Source: Verrucomicrobiota bacterium (lineage in GTDB: Bacteria; Verrucomicrobiota; Verrucomicrobiia; Opitutales; Opitutaceae). Taken from it: a DNA stretch of 32,031 bases. The stretch lies in contig JAEXPQ010000226.1 of assembly GCA_023446735.1 (NCBI GenBank), positions 1 to 32,031 on the forward strand. Direction: 5' to 3'. The notes under the pieces were generated by a model. That model saw only the letters and a program-made list of their open reading frames with translations. It was not told the origin of the DNA and made no database searches. Below, one piece after another: positions 1 to 7,952 of this stretch. Both the position numbers and the translations under genes were made by a program. Each line of letters opens with the position of its first letter. Position 1 is the first letter of the stretch.

Positions 1-488
1 TCTGCAACGGCTGCCAGATGATGAGCAACCTGCACTCGATCATCCCCGGCGCCGACCACTGGCCGCGCTTCGTGCAGAATCGTTCCGAGCGCTTCGAAGC
101 CCGCTTCGTCTGCGTCCGCCTCGAGGAGAGCCCGAGCATCCTGTTCAAGGGCATGGCCGGCAGCGTGCTCCCGATCGCCTCCTCGCACGGTGAGGGCTAC
201 GCCGAGTTCAAGGATTCCGCCGCGCTCGACGCCTGCGACAGCTCCGGCCTCGTCGCCGCCCGCTTCGTCGACAACAAGCACCAGGCCACCGAGCAGTATC
301 CGCTGAATCCGAACGGCTCGCCCCGCGGCATCACCTCGCTCACCACCCGCGACGGCCGCGTGACGATCATCATGCCGCACCCCGAGCGCGTCATGCGCAC
401 CGTCCTGAACAGCTGGCACCCCGCCGAGTGGCCCGAGGACGGCCCCTGGATGAAGCTCTTCTACACCGCCCGCGCCTGGGTCGGGTAA
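1..488 (+). CDS. purL: Phosphoribosylformylglycinamidine synthase, C-terminal end (partial)
   Basis: This is the 3' end of a gene that begins left of the window; the frame is open from base 3 to the TAA at 486-488. It encodes the class I glutamine amidotransferase part of PurL, which makes ammonia from glutamine for the fourth step of de novo purine synthesis. The visible start reads CNGCQMMSNL, the nucleophile-elbow region of PurL (the catalytic Cys is the first C of G-x-C-N-G-C-Q). The PHPERV motif near the end supplies the His and Glu of the triad, and the end FYTARAW is typical of long single-chain PurL. This points to the large one-polypeptide enzyme rather than the PurQ/PurL/PurS complex. 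The strong terminator at 531-556 closes the transcript. Confidence is high for the family; the synthetase part cannot be seen. Confidence 0.93.
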   Translation, partial: CNGCQMMSNLHSIIPGADHWPRFVQNRSERFEARFVCVRLEESPSILFKGMAGSVLPIASSHGEGYAEFKDSAALDACDSSGLVAARFVDNKHQATEQYPLNPNGSPRGITSLTTRDGRVTIIMPHPERVMRTVLNSWHPAEWPEDGPWMKLFYTARAWVG

Positions 489-530
489 ACCGCTTCACCC
501 ATTGCCTCGGGCTCCCCGCCCGCCAACCTA

Positions 531-556
531 GGGCCGGTCTCCGACCGGCCCTTTTT
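531..556 (+). terminator. Rho-independent terminator of purL
   Basis: A perfect 9-bp stem, GGGCCGGTC (531-539) and GACCGGCCC (543-551), closes a 3-nt loop and is followed by TTTTTG. It lies 42 bases after the purL stop and just before the next start. Confidence 0.92.
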
Positions 557-571
557 GTGTCCGCCTTTCTC

Positions 572-1480
572 ATGAGCCCCCTGCCCCGCTTCCCGTACGA
601 ACACCGCGACCTCCGCCTTCGTGCAGCTTCACTCGGGTTCTTGTTGGTTGGCTTCGTCGCCATGTGCAGCTCGTGCGCCACTGCCGATCCCTCCAGCCCA
701 CGTGCAACACACCGCCGAGCGCTCGAAGCGCGCACTCCCGCCGGTTTCACGGTCGTGGACGAGCCTCCATTCTTCGTGGTCGGCGACGAACCGGCCCGCG
801 ACGTGCGCTCCCACGCGAGAGACACTGTCCGTTGGGCGGTCGCTCTTCTGCAGGCCGACTACTTCGCCAAGCAACCGAACGAAATCATCGACATCTGGCT
901 CTTCCGCGACACCGACAGCTATCGTTCCAACACGCGCGCGATCTTCGGCGAGACACCGACAACGCCCTACGGCTATTACTCGGCTCGCGACCATGCGCTG
1001 ATCATGAACATCAGCACCGGCGGAGGAACCTTGGTGCATGAGATCGTGCATCCCTTCATGCGCGCGAACTTTCCGGCCTGCCCGCCATGGTTCGACGAGG
1101 GCCTCGCCTCACTCTACGAGGCGTGCGGCGAACGCGACGGTCACATCATCGGCGGGGTGAACTGGCGCCTGCCCGGCCTGCAGCAAGCGATCAACGACGG
1201 CACTACCCTCCCGTTCCGCCAGCTCATGGCGCTCTCCGCCTCCGATTTCTACGGGGATTCCAGCGGCACAGGCTACAACCGCTACTATGGGCAGTCGCGC
1301 TATCTCTGTTTCTACCTGCAAGAACGCGGCCTGCTGCGCCGTTTCTACCGCGAATTCGTCGCCAATGCAGCCGCCGATCCCACCGGCTATGCCACCCTCC
1401 AACGCGTCGTCGGCGAGGAAGACATGGCCGCCTTCCAGCAGAAGTGGGAATCCTTCGTCCTGAGACTCACTCCCCCGTAG
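572..1480 (+). CDS. Lipoprotein-like zinc metallopeptidase (gluzincin, HEIVH)
   Basis: A 302-aa protein when started at ATG 572; upstream in-frame codons overlap purL and its terminator. The N-terminus has basic residues, a hydrophobic stretch (about 20-31) and then VAMC, a plausible lipobox with the Cys near residue 32, so it may be an exported lipoprotein. The core shows HEIVH at residues 156-160 and, about 16 residues later, WFDEGLAS. This is the HExxH plus distal Glu arrangement of gluzincin-type peptidases (peptidase MA-like/DUF1570 group). His156, His160 and Glu176 would bind zinc, with Glu157 catalytic. No substrate can be inferred. It is a single-gene unit between purL and hipBA, in host-like GC-rich DNA. 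An alternative start is ATG 662. Confidence 0.72.
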   Translation: MSPLPRFPYEHRDLRLRAASLGFLLVGFVAMCSSCATADPSSPRATHRRALEARTPAGFTVVDEPPFFVVGDEPARDVRSHARDTVRWAVALLQADYFAKQPNEIIDIWLFRDTDSYRSNTRAIFGETPTTPYGYYSARDHALIMNISTGGGTLVHEIVHPFMRANFPACPPWFDEGLASLYEACGERDGHIIGGVNWRLPGLQQAINDGTTLPFRQLMALSASDFYGDSSGTGYNRYYGQSRYLCFYLQERGLLRRFYREFVANAAADPTGYATLQRVVGEEDMAAFQQKWESFVLRLTPP

Positions 1481-1524
1481 ACGGCCCGACCGAATCAACG
1501 GCACTTCGGGGGCACCAGCTCATC

Positions 1525-1591
1525 ACGTATACCACATATCTTGCATTTATCTTGTAACCCATATATTCTGAGTTTATCTGGTTTACGCGAT
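1525..1591 (+). promoter_or_regulatory. hipBA promoter and operator-like repeats
   Basis: This AT-rich stretch, unlike its GC-rich surroundings, holds TTGCAT (1541-1546) and TATTCT (1564-1569) 17 bp apart as a possible sigma-70 promoter. Around them are related motifs: GTATACCACATAT before the -35, TTTATCTTGTAAC in the spacer, and GTTTATCTGGTTTAC just before the start codon, which is close to the reverse complement of the first. HipB-type antitoxins repress their own operon through such repeats. The sites are seen; the binding is inferred. Confidence 0.5.
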
Positions 1592-1837
1592 ATGGCCGAC
1601 TTCCCGATCAAGACCACCGAGCAACTGGGCGTGATCCTGCGCGGGTTCCGTCGCGAGCGGCAGATGACCCAACAGGCCGTAGGCGCCCGCACCGGACTTG
1701 CCCAAAACGCCATCTCCCAGCTCGAGACCAACCCCGGCCCGGCGAGCTTCGCCAAAGTTCTGCGCGTCCTCAGCGCGCTCGATGTCGAGATCGTCCTGCG
1801 CCACCGCGAGAAGTCCGAGCCGACCGGAGAGTGGTGA
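1592..1837 (+). CDS. hipB: HipB-type antitoxin, Xre-family HTH repressor
   Basis: An 81-aa protein starting at ATG 1592 with MADFPIKTTEQLG. A TTG at 1541 is also in frame, but it lies in the promoter-like region, so the ATG is preferred. Residues about 12-65 form a Cro/CI-type helix-turn-helix: RRERQMTQQAVGARTG, then QNAISQLETN as recognition helix. The tail KVLRVLSALDVEIVLRHRE is the usual HipB dimerisation strand. It should bind HipA, hold it inactive and repress the operon with it. The stop lies 3 bp before hipA ATG, so the two are translated together. It is chromosomal, outside the island. Confidence 0.9.
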   Translation: MADFPIKTTEQLGVILRGFRRERQMTQQAVGARTGLAQNAISQLETNPGPASFAKVLRVLSALDVEIVLRHREKSEPTGEW

Positions 1838-1840
1838 GCC

Positions 1841-3172
1841 ATGGGCCGTCTCGCCAAGTACAGCGAGCTCTCGGTCTGGATGAATGGCGAACGCGTCGGC
1901 ACCTGGACTCGCACCGCCGCGGGCACCCACGAATTCCGCTACGCCGATTCCTGGCTTTCCTCCCCCGCCGCGCGCCCAATCTCTCTCACGTTTCCCCTCC
2001 GGCCGTCCGCCGAACCGTACCGCGCGAGCGTCGAGGCGTATTTCGACAACCTCCTCCCTGACAACCGCCAGATCCGCGAGCGCATCCATCGACAGTTCAA
2101 GACCGCCTCCACCTCCGTTTTTGACCTTCTGCAGCAAATCGGGCGCGACTGCGTCGGCGCATTGCAGCTTCTGCCCATCGATGCCGAAGCACCGAACATC
2201 CGCCGCATCACCGGTCAGTCGCTCAGCGACGCCGCCATCGCGTCCCAACTCGCCAATACCGGCGCCATGGTCCTCGGACAAGTGCCCGACGACACCGAGC
2301 CATTCCGCATCTCGCTCGCCGGCGCGCAGGAGAAGACCGCCCTGCTCTGGCACAAGAACGCGTGGCATCGCCCGACCGGCGCCACACCCACGACGCACAT
2401 CCTCAAACTCCCGATCGGCACCTTGCCTCTGGGCATCGACTTCTCGACCTCCATCGAGAATGAGTGGCTTTGCGCCCAGATCGTCCGCGAGTACGGCATG
2501 GCCGTCGCCCCCTGCCAGATCGCAAGTTTCGGCAGCAAGAAGGCGCTCGTCGTCGAGCGTTTCGACCGCCGGCTCTCCACCAACGGAAAATACTGGCTGC
2601 GGCTCCCGCAGGAGGACTTCTGCCAGGCCACTGGCACGTCGCCGGCCTTCAAGTACGAGAACGACGGCGGCCCAGGCATACGCCGCATCGCCACCATTCT
2701 TCAAGCCTCGCGCAATGCCGCCGACGATCTCCGCCAATTCCTGCGCGCCCAAGTCGTCTTCTGGCTCCTCGCAGCCATCGACGGCCACGCGAAGAACTTC
2801 AGCCTCTTCATCCTCCCCGGCGGCACGTACCAGCTCACCCCACTCTACGACATCCTCTCCGCACATCCGGTGCTCGGACACCGCCAAGGCCAATACGCCC
2901 CCGAAAAGGTGATAATGGCCATGGCCGCGGAGGGCAAGTCACGCCACTACCGCTGGGCCGAGATCCGCGCCCGCCACTGGCTCAAGACCGGCAAGCGCTG
3001 CGGCGTGCCGGACATGCCCGCCCTGCTCGCCGAACTCGTCGAGACCACGCCCGCCATACTCGACCGCGTCGCCACCTCACTCCCGAAAAAGTTCCCCGCT
3101 GCCGTCGCCGACGCGATCCTCGCCGGCGTGCGCCGCTCCGCGAAGCAACTCGCTGCGGAGCTCGCCGGTTGA
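1841..3172 (+). CDS. hipA: HipA-type toxin serine/threonine kinase
   Basis: A 443-aa protein, the usual HipA length. The N-terminal subdomain ends near LPIDAEAP. The segment FRISLAGAQEKTALL (about 155-169) is the conserved HipA loop that includes the autophosphorylated serine (Ser158 by position). THILKLPIG and ENEWLCAQIV follow, with KALVVERFDR as the hinge region. The catalytic motif is DGHAKNFS (314-321) and the Mg-binding Asp is in LTPLYDIL (Asp337). In E. coli HipA phosphorylates glutamyl-tRNA synthetase and causes growth arrest; the substrate here is inferred. It starts 3 bp after hipB and is intact, so the pair is probably functional. Confidence 0.92.
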   Translation: MGRLAKYSELSVWMNGERVGTWTRTAAGTHEFRYADSWLSSPAARPISLTFPLRPSAEPYRASVEAYFDNLLPDNRQIRERIHRQFKTASTSVFDLLQQIGRDCVGALQLLPIDAEAPNIRRITGQSLSDAAIASQLANTGAMVLGQVPDDTEPFRISLAGAQEKTALLWHKNAWHRPTGATPTTHILKLPIGTLPLGIDFSTSIENEWLCAQIVREYGMAVAPCQIASFGSKKALVVERFDRRLSTNGKYWLRLPQEDFCQATGTSPAFKYENDGGPGIRRIATILQASRNAADDLRQFLRAQVVFWLLAAIDGHAKNFSLFILPGGTYQLTPLYDILSAHPVLGHRQGQYAPEKVIMAMAAEGKSRHYRWAEIRARHWLKTGKRCGVPDMPALLAELVETTPAILDRVATSLPKKFPAAVADAILAGVRRSAKQLAAELAG

Positions 3173-3180
3173 GCACCGCT

Positions 3181-4053
3181 ATGCCGCCGCCAAATCCCCC
3201 GCTCGCTCCGGTTCGCCCCGCCCGCCTCACTCGGCGGCGCTTTCTGGGCGTGGCGCTGCTCGCCGGTCTTGGGGCGGCGGGCTACGCCCGGTGGCTCGAA
3301 CCACGCTGGCTCGACCGTGACGAGGTCGAGGTTCCGCTCGGCCGCGCCACGCCGCTCCGAATTCTCCACCTCTCGGATCTCCATGTTTCGGATGCCGCCT
3401 CGCTGGCGCTCGTCGATCGGGCCGTCACGCTCGGCCTCGGGTTGAAGCCGGATCTCGCCGTGCTCACCGGCGACTTCATCACCGGTCCGTTCGCCGCCTC
3501 GCCCGAGTACGAGCGCTCGCTCCGCCGGCTCACCGTGGCCGTGCCAACCTTCGCCTGCCTCGGCAACCACGATGGCGGCCGCTGGTCTGCCGCACGCGGC
3601 GGCAACGCCTCCTTCCTGCCCGTCGCCGAGCTGCTCGCACACGCCGAAGTCCAGCTCCTGCGCAACGCCGCGCACACTCTCCGCATCAACGAACACACCG
3701 TTCAGTTGGTCAGCGTCGGCGACCCATGGGCCGGCGACTGCGAACCCGGTCGCGCCTTCGCCTCGCTCCCGCCGCGCGGCGACGCCGCCCGGATCGTCCT
3801 CAGCCACAATCCCGATACCAAGGAGCTCTTCCAACCGCTCGACTGGGATCTCCTGCTCTGCGGCCACACCCACGGCGGTCAGGTTCGCCTGCCCTTCCTC
3901 GGCGCCCCCTTCGCCCCCGTGACCGACAAACGTTTCGCCGCCGGCCTGCACCGCTGGGATAGTCGCTGGATCCACACCACCCGCGGCATCGGCAGTTTCC
4001 ACGGACTGCGTCTTTTCTGCCGACCACAAGTCAGCCTGCTCGTCATCGCCTGA
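3181..4053 (+). CDS. YaeI-type calcineurin-like metallophosphoesterase, Tat-exported
   Basis: A 290-aa protein from ATG 3181, 8 bp after the hipA stop. The N-terminus has LTRRRFLGVALLAGLGAAG, a twin-arginine motif followed by a hydrophobic stretch, so export by the Tat system is likely. All calcineurin-type metal motifs are present: DLH (66-68), GD (97-98), GNHD (128-131), SHNPD, and CGHTHGGQ near the end. The layout matches the YaeI/YkuE family of phosphodiesterases, some of which act on lipid-linked substrates such as UDP-diacylglucosamine; the substrate here is not known. It is the last chromosomal gene before the island. Confidence 0.87.
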   Translation: MPPPNPPLAPVRPARLTRRRFLGVALLAGLGAAGYARWLEPRWLDRDEVEVPLGRATPLRILHLSDLHVSDAASLALVDRAVTLGLGLKPDLAVLTGDFITGPFAASPEYERSLRRLTVAVPTFACLGNHDGGRWSAARGGNASFLPVAELLAHAEVQLLRNAAHTLRINEHTVQLVSVGDPWAGDCEPGRAFASLPPRGDAARIVLSHNPDTKELFQPLDWDLLLCGHTHGGQVRLPFLGAPFAPVTDKRFAAGLHRWDSRWIHTTRGIGSFHGLRLFCRPQVSLLVIA

Positions 4054-4156
4054 ACGCCACCAACCTGGGCCCCGGCCTGGGTGTACCTTTGTACCTGAGC
4101 CGATTGTACCGAAAAGCGAAGGAAACGCGCGGCCCAGATGTCTACCTCCGGCGTAC

Positions 4157-4193
4157 GAAACAAAATGGCCCGCAAGCCAGGGACTTGCGGGCC
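4157..4193 (-). terminator. Original terminator of the tRNA-Met gene, left behind at attL
   Basis: A 10-bp perfect stem (GGCCCGCAAG 4167-4176, CTTGCGGGCC 4184-4193) with a 7-nt loop, followed on the minus strand by ATTTTGTTT. It directly follows the 3' end of the tRNA fragment at 4199-4243, so it would have ended the tRNA transcript before the island inserted. Confidence 0.8.
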
Positions 4194-4243
4194 GAAATTG
4201 GGTGCAGGGCTGGGATTTGAACCCAGGACCTTCAGGTTATGAG
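4193..4243 (-). repeat. attL: 51-bp copy of the tRNA-Met 3' half
   Basis: Identical to 30050-30100. It holds the CCA end (4199-4201), T arm, variable loop and 3' side of the anticodon arm, and stops in the anticodon loop. It is therefore a non-functional tRNA fragment (4199-4243). To its right the sequence leaves the tRNA and becomes island DNA. Confidence 0.92.
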
Positions 4244-4273
4244 AATGGCAATATCATAGGTAAACGGTTGCTT

Positions 4274-4295
4274 CCGTCCATTTTCCGTCCATTTT
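4274..4295 (+). repeat. Left copy of a 22-bp end repeat (two 11-mers), possible integrase arm site
   Basis: Two tandem copies of CCGTCCATTTT, found again exactly at 29934-29955 near the other end, in the same orientation on the + strand. It lies 30 bp inside attL and directly before the integrase start. Tyrosine integrases bind short direct repeats in the arms of attP; that role here is inferred. Confidence 0.6.
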
Positions 4296-4302
4296 GAAAG
4301 GC

Positions 4303-5553
4303 ATGGCTGCAAAGATCTCCGGAATCAGCGTTGTGAAGTTGGACGAGCACGAACGAGTGATTCCCAAGAACTCCAGAACCCGGGTCGCATGGTGGCGTGT
4401 GACTTTGGGCAAGAAGATCACCGGAACGAAGAAGCTCCGTCGGCATTTCGCGAAAGAGTCTGAAGCTAAGGAGTACATCGAGAGATCGCTCGAAACCAAA
4501 GTTCAGGAAGGAAACGAAGCCTTCTCCCTTCCTCACGCGCTGCGCATCGAGGCAAGGCAATGCCAGGAGCTCCTCGGCGCCGCGGCGGCTAAAGCCGGCC
4601 GCAGTCTCACCCTCACCGAAGCGGTCGGGTACTTTCTGCGCCACGCCCTGCCCCAAGGTGGTACGCGCACTTTCGGTGAAGCTTCGAAAGAGTTCATCTC
4701 GAACCGAACGGCGAAGAACCTCAAGGTGCGCTATTTGACGAACCTCAAGAGCCAGTTCCGAAAGCTCGACGAGGAGTTCTCCAGCAAACGGGTCAACGCC
4801 ATCACCGCACAGATGCTGGAGTCGTGGATCTCGAAGCAGGACTGGTCGCCAAAAACGAGAAACAACTACGTCGTCACGCTTCGCACATTCTTCGCGTTCT
4901 GCGTTCGCCAGAGATGGTGTGCCGAGAACCCGGCCGATGGCCTCGAGAAATCTATCGCGGACGATGCCGTTACCGGAATTCTCACAGTTACCGAATCAGC
5001 GCGAGTCCTCGAAGCAGCTAGCGACCAAACTGACGTACTTTCCCTCATCGCGATTCAGCTCTTTGCCGGCCTTCGACGATCGGAAGTCTGCGCGCTCGAC
5101 TGGGAAGACTACCGCGGCAACCTGATCGAAGTCACCGCGGCGAAGGCGAAAACTCGGTCTCGTCGTGTGGTCGATGTCCAGCCCGCGCTCGCCGCTTGGC
5201 TCGCGCCCCTGCGGCAGGTGAAAGGACCGATCTTCAAGCACGGAGAGGATCACTACAACAAACGTCTTCGTGAAGTCTTCGAAGCCGCAAATGAAGTCGG
5301 CAGAGAGCAGAATCCACCATGGCCCGAGATCACGCGCTCCCACAATTGCCTACGCCACACTTGCGCGTCGATGCACCTGGCGCACTTCGCAAACGAGTCC
5401 TACACGGCGCTCCAGATGGGCCACAGCACCGCGATGCTCCACAAGCATTACAAGGGCCTCGTGAGTGCTGAAGATGCCGGAAAGTTCTGGCATCTAGGTC
5501 CGGAAGAATCAGAGCCAAGTAAGGTGGCCGCCTTACCAGGTGCATGTAGCTAG
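4303..5553 (+). CDS. int: Tyrosine recombinase / phage-type integrase
   Basis: A 416-aa protein from ATG 4303; a TTG at 4294 is also possible. It should catalyse excision and integration of the island at the tRNA. The N-terminal ~115 residues look like an arm-binding region. Residues ~122-215 form a SAM-like core-binding domain (TFGEASKEFI ... TRNNYVVTLRTFFAFC). The catalytic domain contains GLRRSEV (Arg258), a basic KAKTRSRR segment with the catalytic Lys (about 281-283), CLRHTCAS (Arg351), MGHST (His374) and HYKGL (nucleophile Tyr383). The first His of the usual HxxR box is Asn (NCLR), although a His lies one residue earlier. The gene reads away from attL, the usual place for an island integrase. 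Confidence 0.93.
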   Translation: MAAKISGISVVKLDEHERVIPKNSRTRVAWWRVTLGKKITGTKKLRRHFAKESEAKEYIERSLETKVQEGNEAFSLPHALRIEARQCQELLGAAAAKAGRSLTLTEAVGYFLRHALPQGGTRTFGEASKEFISNRTAKNLKVRYLTNLKSQFRKLDEEFSSKRVNAITAQMLESWISKQDWSPKTRNNYVVTLRTFFAFCVRQRWCAENPADGLEKSIADDAVTGILTVTESARVLEAASDQTDVLSLIAIQLFAGLRRSEVCALDWEDYRGNLIEVTAAKAKTRSRRVVDVQPALAAWLAPLRQVKGPIFKHGEDHYNKRLREVFEAANEVGREQNPPWPEITRSHNCLRHTCASMHLAHFANESYTALQMGHSTAMLHKHYKGLVSAEDAGKFWHLGPEESEPSKVAALPGACS

Positions 5554-5570
5554 AAACCGAATCGGTTTTT
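5554..5570 (+). terminator. Possible weak terminator after the integrase
   Basis: AAACCG (5554-5559) pairs with CGGTTT (5563-5568) around a 3-nt loop, and the T run continues to 5570. It begins at the base after the integrase stop. The stem is short. Confidence 0.45.
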
Positions 5571-5622
5571 GGAACATCTGCGTGCTTGAAAAGGTCCGCA
5601 CATCACAGACTGTAACAGACCA

Positions 5623-6162
5623 ATGGAACATAGCCCCACGAGCAAGGCGGCAGACGATACGAACGAACTTCCGCTACTTTCTGATGCCGTCCAAGCTCTC
5701 GCGTTCTTGGAGCGCGGAGGTCTGATCAGAACGCTAGCGGCCGGCCTATTGCTTCTTGGGCTCGTGCTCACCGTAACTGAAACACTGATCGAGCTATTCT
5801 CCGTCTCCGGCCCGAGCATCTTCACGGCGTTTGCGCCAGGGGCGGCATGCCTCATTGTGCTATTTGCGATGTTCCTCCGTCACCTTTCTTGGCGAGGGAA
5901 GCAACGCTTCGACGCCAAGAATTCGCGGCGGTCAATCTGGACTCTTGTCGGAATCCTAATTCTGACAGCCGTGCCGGCACTTGAAGCGCGAAAAGCGAAG
6001 ATGGTCCTTGAGGCGGACGATGCCGCGATGCGAACCGAACAGATAATCACGAGCCAGCAAGCGATGATCAACTCGCTCTGCAGCCGCGTAAGGCAACTTG
6101 AACAATTCGCTCCAACCGAGCCTGTGACCTCCGATCAACAACGGCCACTGAAGGCTGAGTGA
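5623..6162 (+). CDS. Hypothetical membrane protein, about three TM segments
   Basis: A 179-aa protein of unknown function from ATG 5623. Three hydrophobic segments are visible: about 34-57 (LIRTLAAGLLLLGLVLTVTE), 63-86 (SIFTAFAPGAACLIVLFAMF) and 105-121 (IWTLVGILILTAVPAL). A soluble tail with EIIT/QQAM-like helical sequence and charged residues follows, perhaps a short coiled coil near 136-160. No enzyme motif was found. It follows the integrase on the same strand, 69 bp downstream, and is followed by degraded DNA. No clear ribosome binding site is seen, which is common in this window. It could be a small accessory or exclusion-type protein, but nothing in the sequence shows this. Confidence 0.6.
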   Translation: MEHSPTSKAADDTNELPLLSDAVQALAFLERGGLIRTLAAGLLLLGLVLTVTETLIELFSVSGPSIFTAFAPGAACLIVLFAMFLRHLSWRGKQRFDAKNSRRSIWTLVGILILTAVPALEARKAKMVLEADDAAMRTEQIITSQQAMINSLCSRVRQLEQFAPTEPVTSDQQRPLKAE

Positions 6163-6237
6163 CTCTGCTCAGCAAAGATCTGAGCCATACACTCAGTAAC
6201 GTCCCTAGTCCTCACGATCCCCGGGTTTGAGTGCATT

Positions 6238-6525
6238 TTGGGTGAAGGCGGAGGGAACTTCGAGCGGCGGCTACGGCAGCAGCAGCGTCATTTTTTCCTA
6301 AACACTCGCCGAACATCGGCTGCGCATCGAAGTGGTCCCGACCAAGGGCCACAACCAGTTGAGCATCTGGCTGGGCGAGTCGGCGTGGCGGCGCTGCGGC
6401 AGGTGTCGCGCGAGTTCGTGCGCCGGCTGCTGGCCCAGTGCCCGGCCAGCGCGGTGCGCAGCGGGGGCGAGCTGAAGGTACCCTCCAACGGCACCCAGAT
6501 CGAGGTGAACGGCGCCGCTTCGAGG
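6238..6525 (+). pseudogene. Frameshifted remnant of an unidentified gene
   Basis: This stretch has protein-like sequence in more than one + frame. One frame gives RLRIEVVPTKGHNQLSIWL near 6316-6375. After a shift near 6390 another frame gives ALRQVSREFVRRLLAQCP and then GGELKVPSNGTQIEVNG (up to about 6510). These look like consecutive pieces of one protein with a frameshift and no intact start or end. I do not recognise the family. The piece ends where the IS21-family fragment begins, so an insertion followed by deletion probably broke it. Confidence 0.4.
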
Positions 6526-6533
6526 GGTCCACC

Positions 6534-6644
6534 TCACTCGCGGTGGATCCCCAGCTCGCGGGCGATGCGTCGCTGCGACCAACCGTGGGCGTGAATGGTG
6601 TGGATGGCGTGTATTCGTTCACTCGGAGGGTGTTCACGCCCCAT
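6534..6644 (-). pseudogene. istA: IS21-family transposase (IstA) N-terminal fragment
   Basis: The minus strand from ATG 6644 encodes 36 residues that include ERIHAIHTIHAHGWSQRRIA and RELGIHRE. This is the N-terminal helix-turn-helix start typical of IstA of IS21-family elements. It runs into TGA at 6536-6534 and unrelated DNA, so more than 90% of the transposase and all of istB are missing. Confidence 0.65.
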
Positions 6645-6727
6645 CGGTGCCCGTGAACCGGGTGCGTGACGACCGCTCAAAGTGGCCGGTTTTGATTCGA
6701 CCCTTCCTGGCTGGTTTCTAGTGACCG
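6645..6727 (-). mobile_element. Degenerate IS21-family terminal region
   Basis: Directly upstream of the istA fragment, the + strand reads CAAAGTGGCCGGTTTTGATT then CGACCCTTCCTGGCTGGTTT. These CCGGTTTTGATTCGACC-like motifs are characteristic of the multiple terminal repeats of IS21-family elements. No opposite end is present. The following 6728-6985 holds no convincing gene or repeat. Confidence 0.5.
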
Positions 6728-6985
6728 ATGACGCTTAGCTCCGTCCCCTACAAACTCGGTCACTCATCTGTACCGGGATTTGGCCTGAGTGATCTCTTGC
6801 TCAGGGAGCGCGAATTTGCATGGTTTCGGATGGCTGGTCGCCAGCCTCCCGGTTCCGTCGCTTTGCGGCACGGCAAATGGCGAGAAAGAAGAGTATCCCT
6901 GCGTAGTGTAACCCAAACAAGCCGGGCTCACTCTCGGGGCGAACGGAACCACGCTCTCGATTATGGGCCTATTGTCTGGATACAC

Positions 6986-7744
6986 ATGCAACTCACACTC
7001 GAGTACTTAAGAAGTGAAGCCGAAAAGCTACGTGCAGAGCACGCGCTCGGCGGGAGCCCCCTGCAACATTGCCACAGCCTGGAGATCATCGCTCAACGCC
7101 ACGGCTTCGCAAACTGGCGAAGCGCACGCGCTGCCCTCGCCAAGGGCGCTGCGAAGCCCTTGCCTAAGGCAAGCACCGCAACAGCGACTGCCGTACGGCC
7201 GAGCGAAAGCCAACAGGCGGAACAACCCGCACGTCCCATCACGTCGGAGGAATTCAACCTCGCATTCCGCGTGCATACCCTGCGCGCGCAGGTTGCGAGG
7301 GAGGAGCAACGCGTTGCCGCGGCGCCGGACCCCACCGGCGCGCAATTGTCGCGCCTGGAGGAAGCGTTGTTTGCCGCCGAGAATGATCTCGCCTCAGACA
7401 ACGGTGAGCGCGCCTATGAACAGGTCACCGAAGGGATCGCCAAGAGCGCCCAAGCGCTGCGCGAGTTCGAGGAAACAAAAGAACTTCCCGATCGGTTTCT
7501 CACACGAATCAGCGGCGCTATCGCCCACTACGTCTGCTTGTGGGAACGCCTTACTCCCGCCTCGGAACACGTATCCTGGACACTGGATCGATATGGTAGG
7601 TGGGCCGTGTTTTCCACTGACGGGTACGACCACGACAACGATAGCGCCAAGGCTGATTATTCCGCCCGGCGTGAGGCTGCGCGTTTAGGACTGCCGATCC
7701 TCCGCAGTCATCACCTCCGACGATCCTCACGGGCCGAGTCGTGA
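6986..7744 (+). CDS. Protein with glyoxalase-related N-terminal domain, function unknown
   Basis: A 252-aa protein from ATG 6986; the frame is open further upstream but that sequence is arginine-rich and not protein-like. Residues 1-50 (LEYLRSEAEKLRAEH, then HSLEIIAQRHGFANW and RSARAAL) match the short helical module found at the start of glyoxalase-superfamily-related proteins of plasmids and islands. A low-complexity linker follows, then a helical region (FNLAFRVHTLRAQVAREEQR, LSRLEEALFAAENDL) that could form a coiled coil, and a C-terminal part with WERLTPASEHVSW and AVFSTDGYDHDNDSAKADY. No catalytic residues are recognised. The gene is followed by a strong stem-loop and stands opposite the minus-strand defence block. 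Confidence 0.6.
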   Translation: MQLTLEYLRSEAEKLRAEHALGGSPLQHCHSLEIIAQRHGFANWRSARAALAKGAAKPLPKASTATATAVRPSESQQAEQPARPITSEEFNLAFRVHTLRAQVAREEQRVAAAPDPTGAQLSRLEEALFAAENDLASDNGERAYEQVTEGIAKSAQALREFEETKELPDRFLTRISGAIAHYVCLWERLTPASEHVSWTLDRYGRWAVFSTDGYDHDNDSAKADYSARREAARLGLPILRSHHLRRSSRAES

Positions 7745-7753
7745 CTCCCGGCA

Positions 7754-7782
7754 GCATTCCCCCTCGCGACATGGGGGAATGC
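7754..7782. terminator. Strong stem-loop, possible terminator between convergent genes
   Basis: GCATTCCCCC (7754-7763) and GGGGGAATGC (7773-7782) form a perfect 10-bp stem with a 9-nt loop, 9 bases after the upstream stop. There is no long T run on either strand, so it may terminate poorly or act as an RNA 3' end barrier. A second GC stem, GGGGCC/GGCCCC, lies near 7880-7900. Confidence 0.45.
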
Positions 7783-7952
7783 TCACTTCGCTTTGAAATC
7801 GGCTGTGAACGTACGGCCTTTCTTCGACATGACGTGGGACCGTTGACGGTTTGCTCCTAACGCCCCCCTGTCCAACTTTCGGGGGCCACCCTAGGGGCCC
7901 CGGTTTGCATCCAACAGTCAAGCTCTAAGCTAGAATAACCAACATTCCGCGC

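Noticed and set aside
1583..2893. 436-codon minus-strand frame opposite hipA
   Set aside because: HipA on the + strand has every family motif; the antisense frame has shadow composition (glycine, alanine, valine, glutamate).
4054..4156. Three TGTACC motifs after the phosphoesterase gene
   Set aside because: Irregular spacing and no gene that they would control; probably chance.
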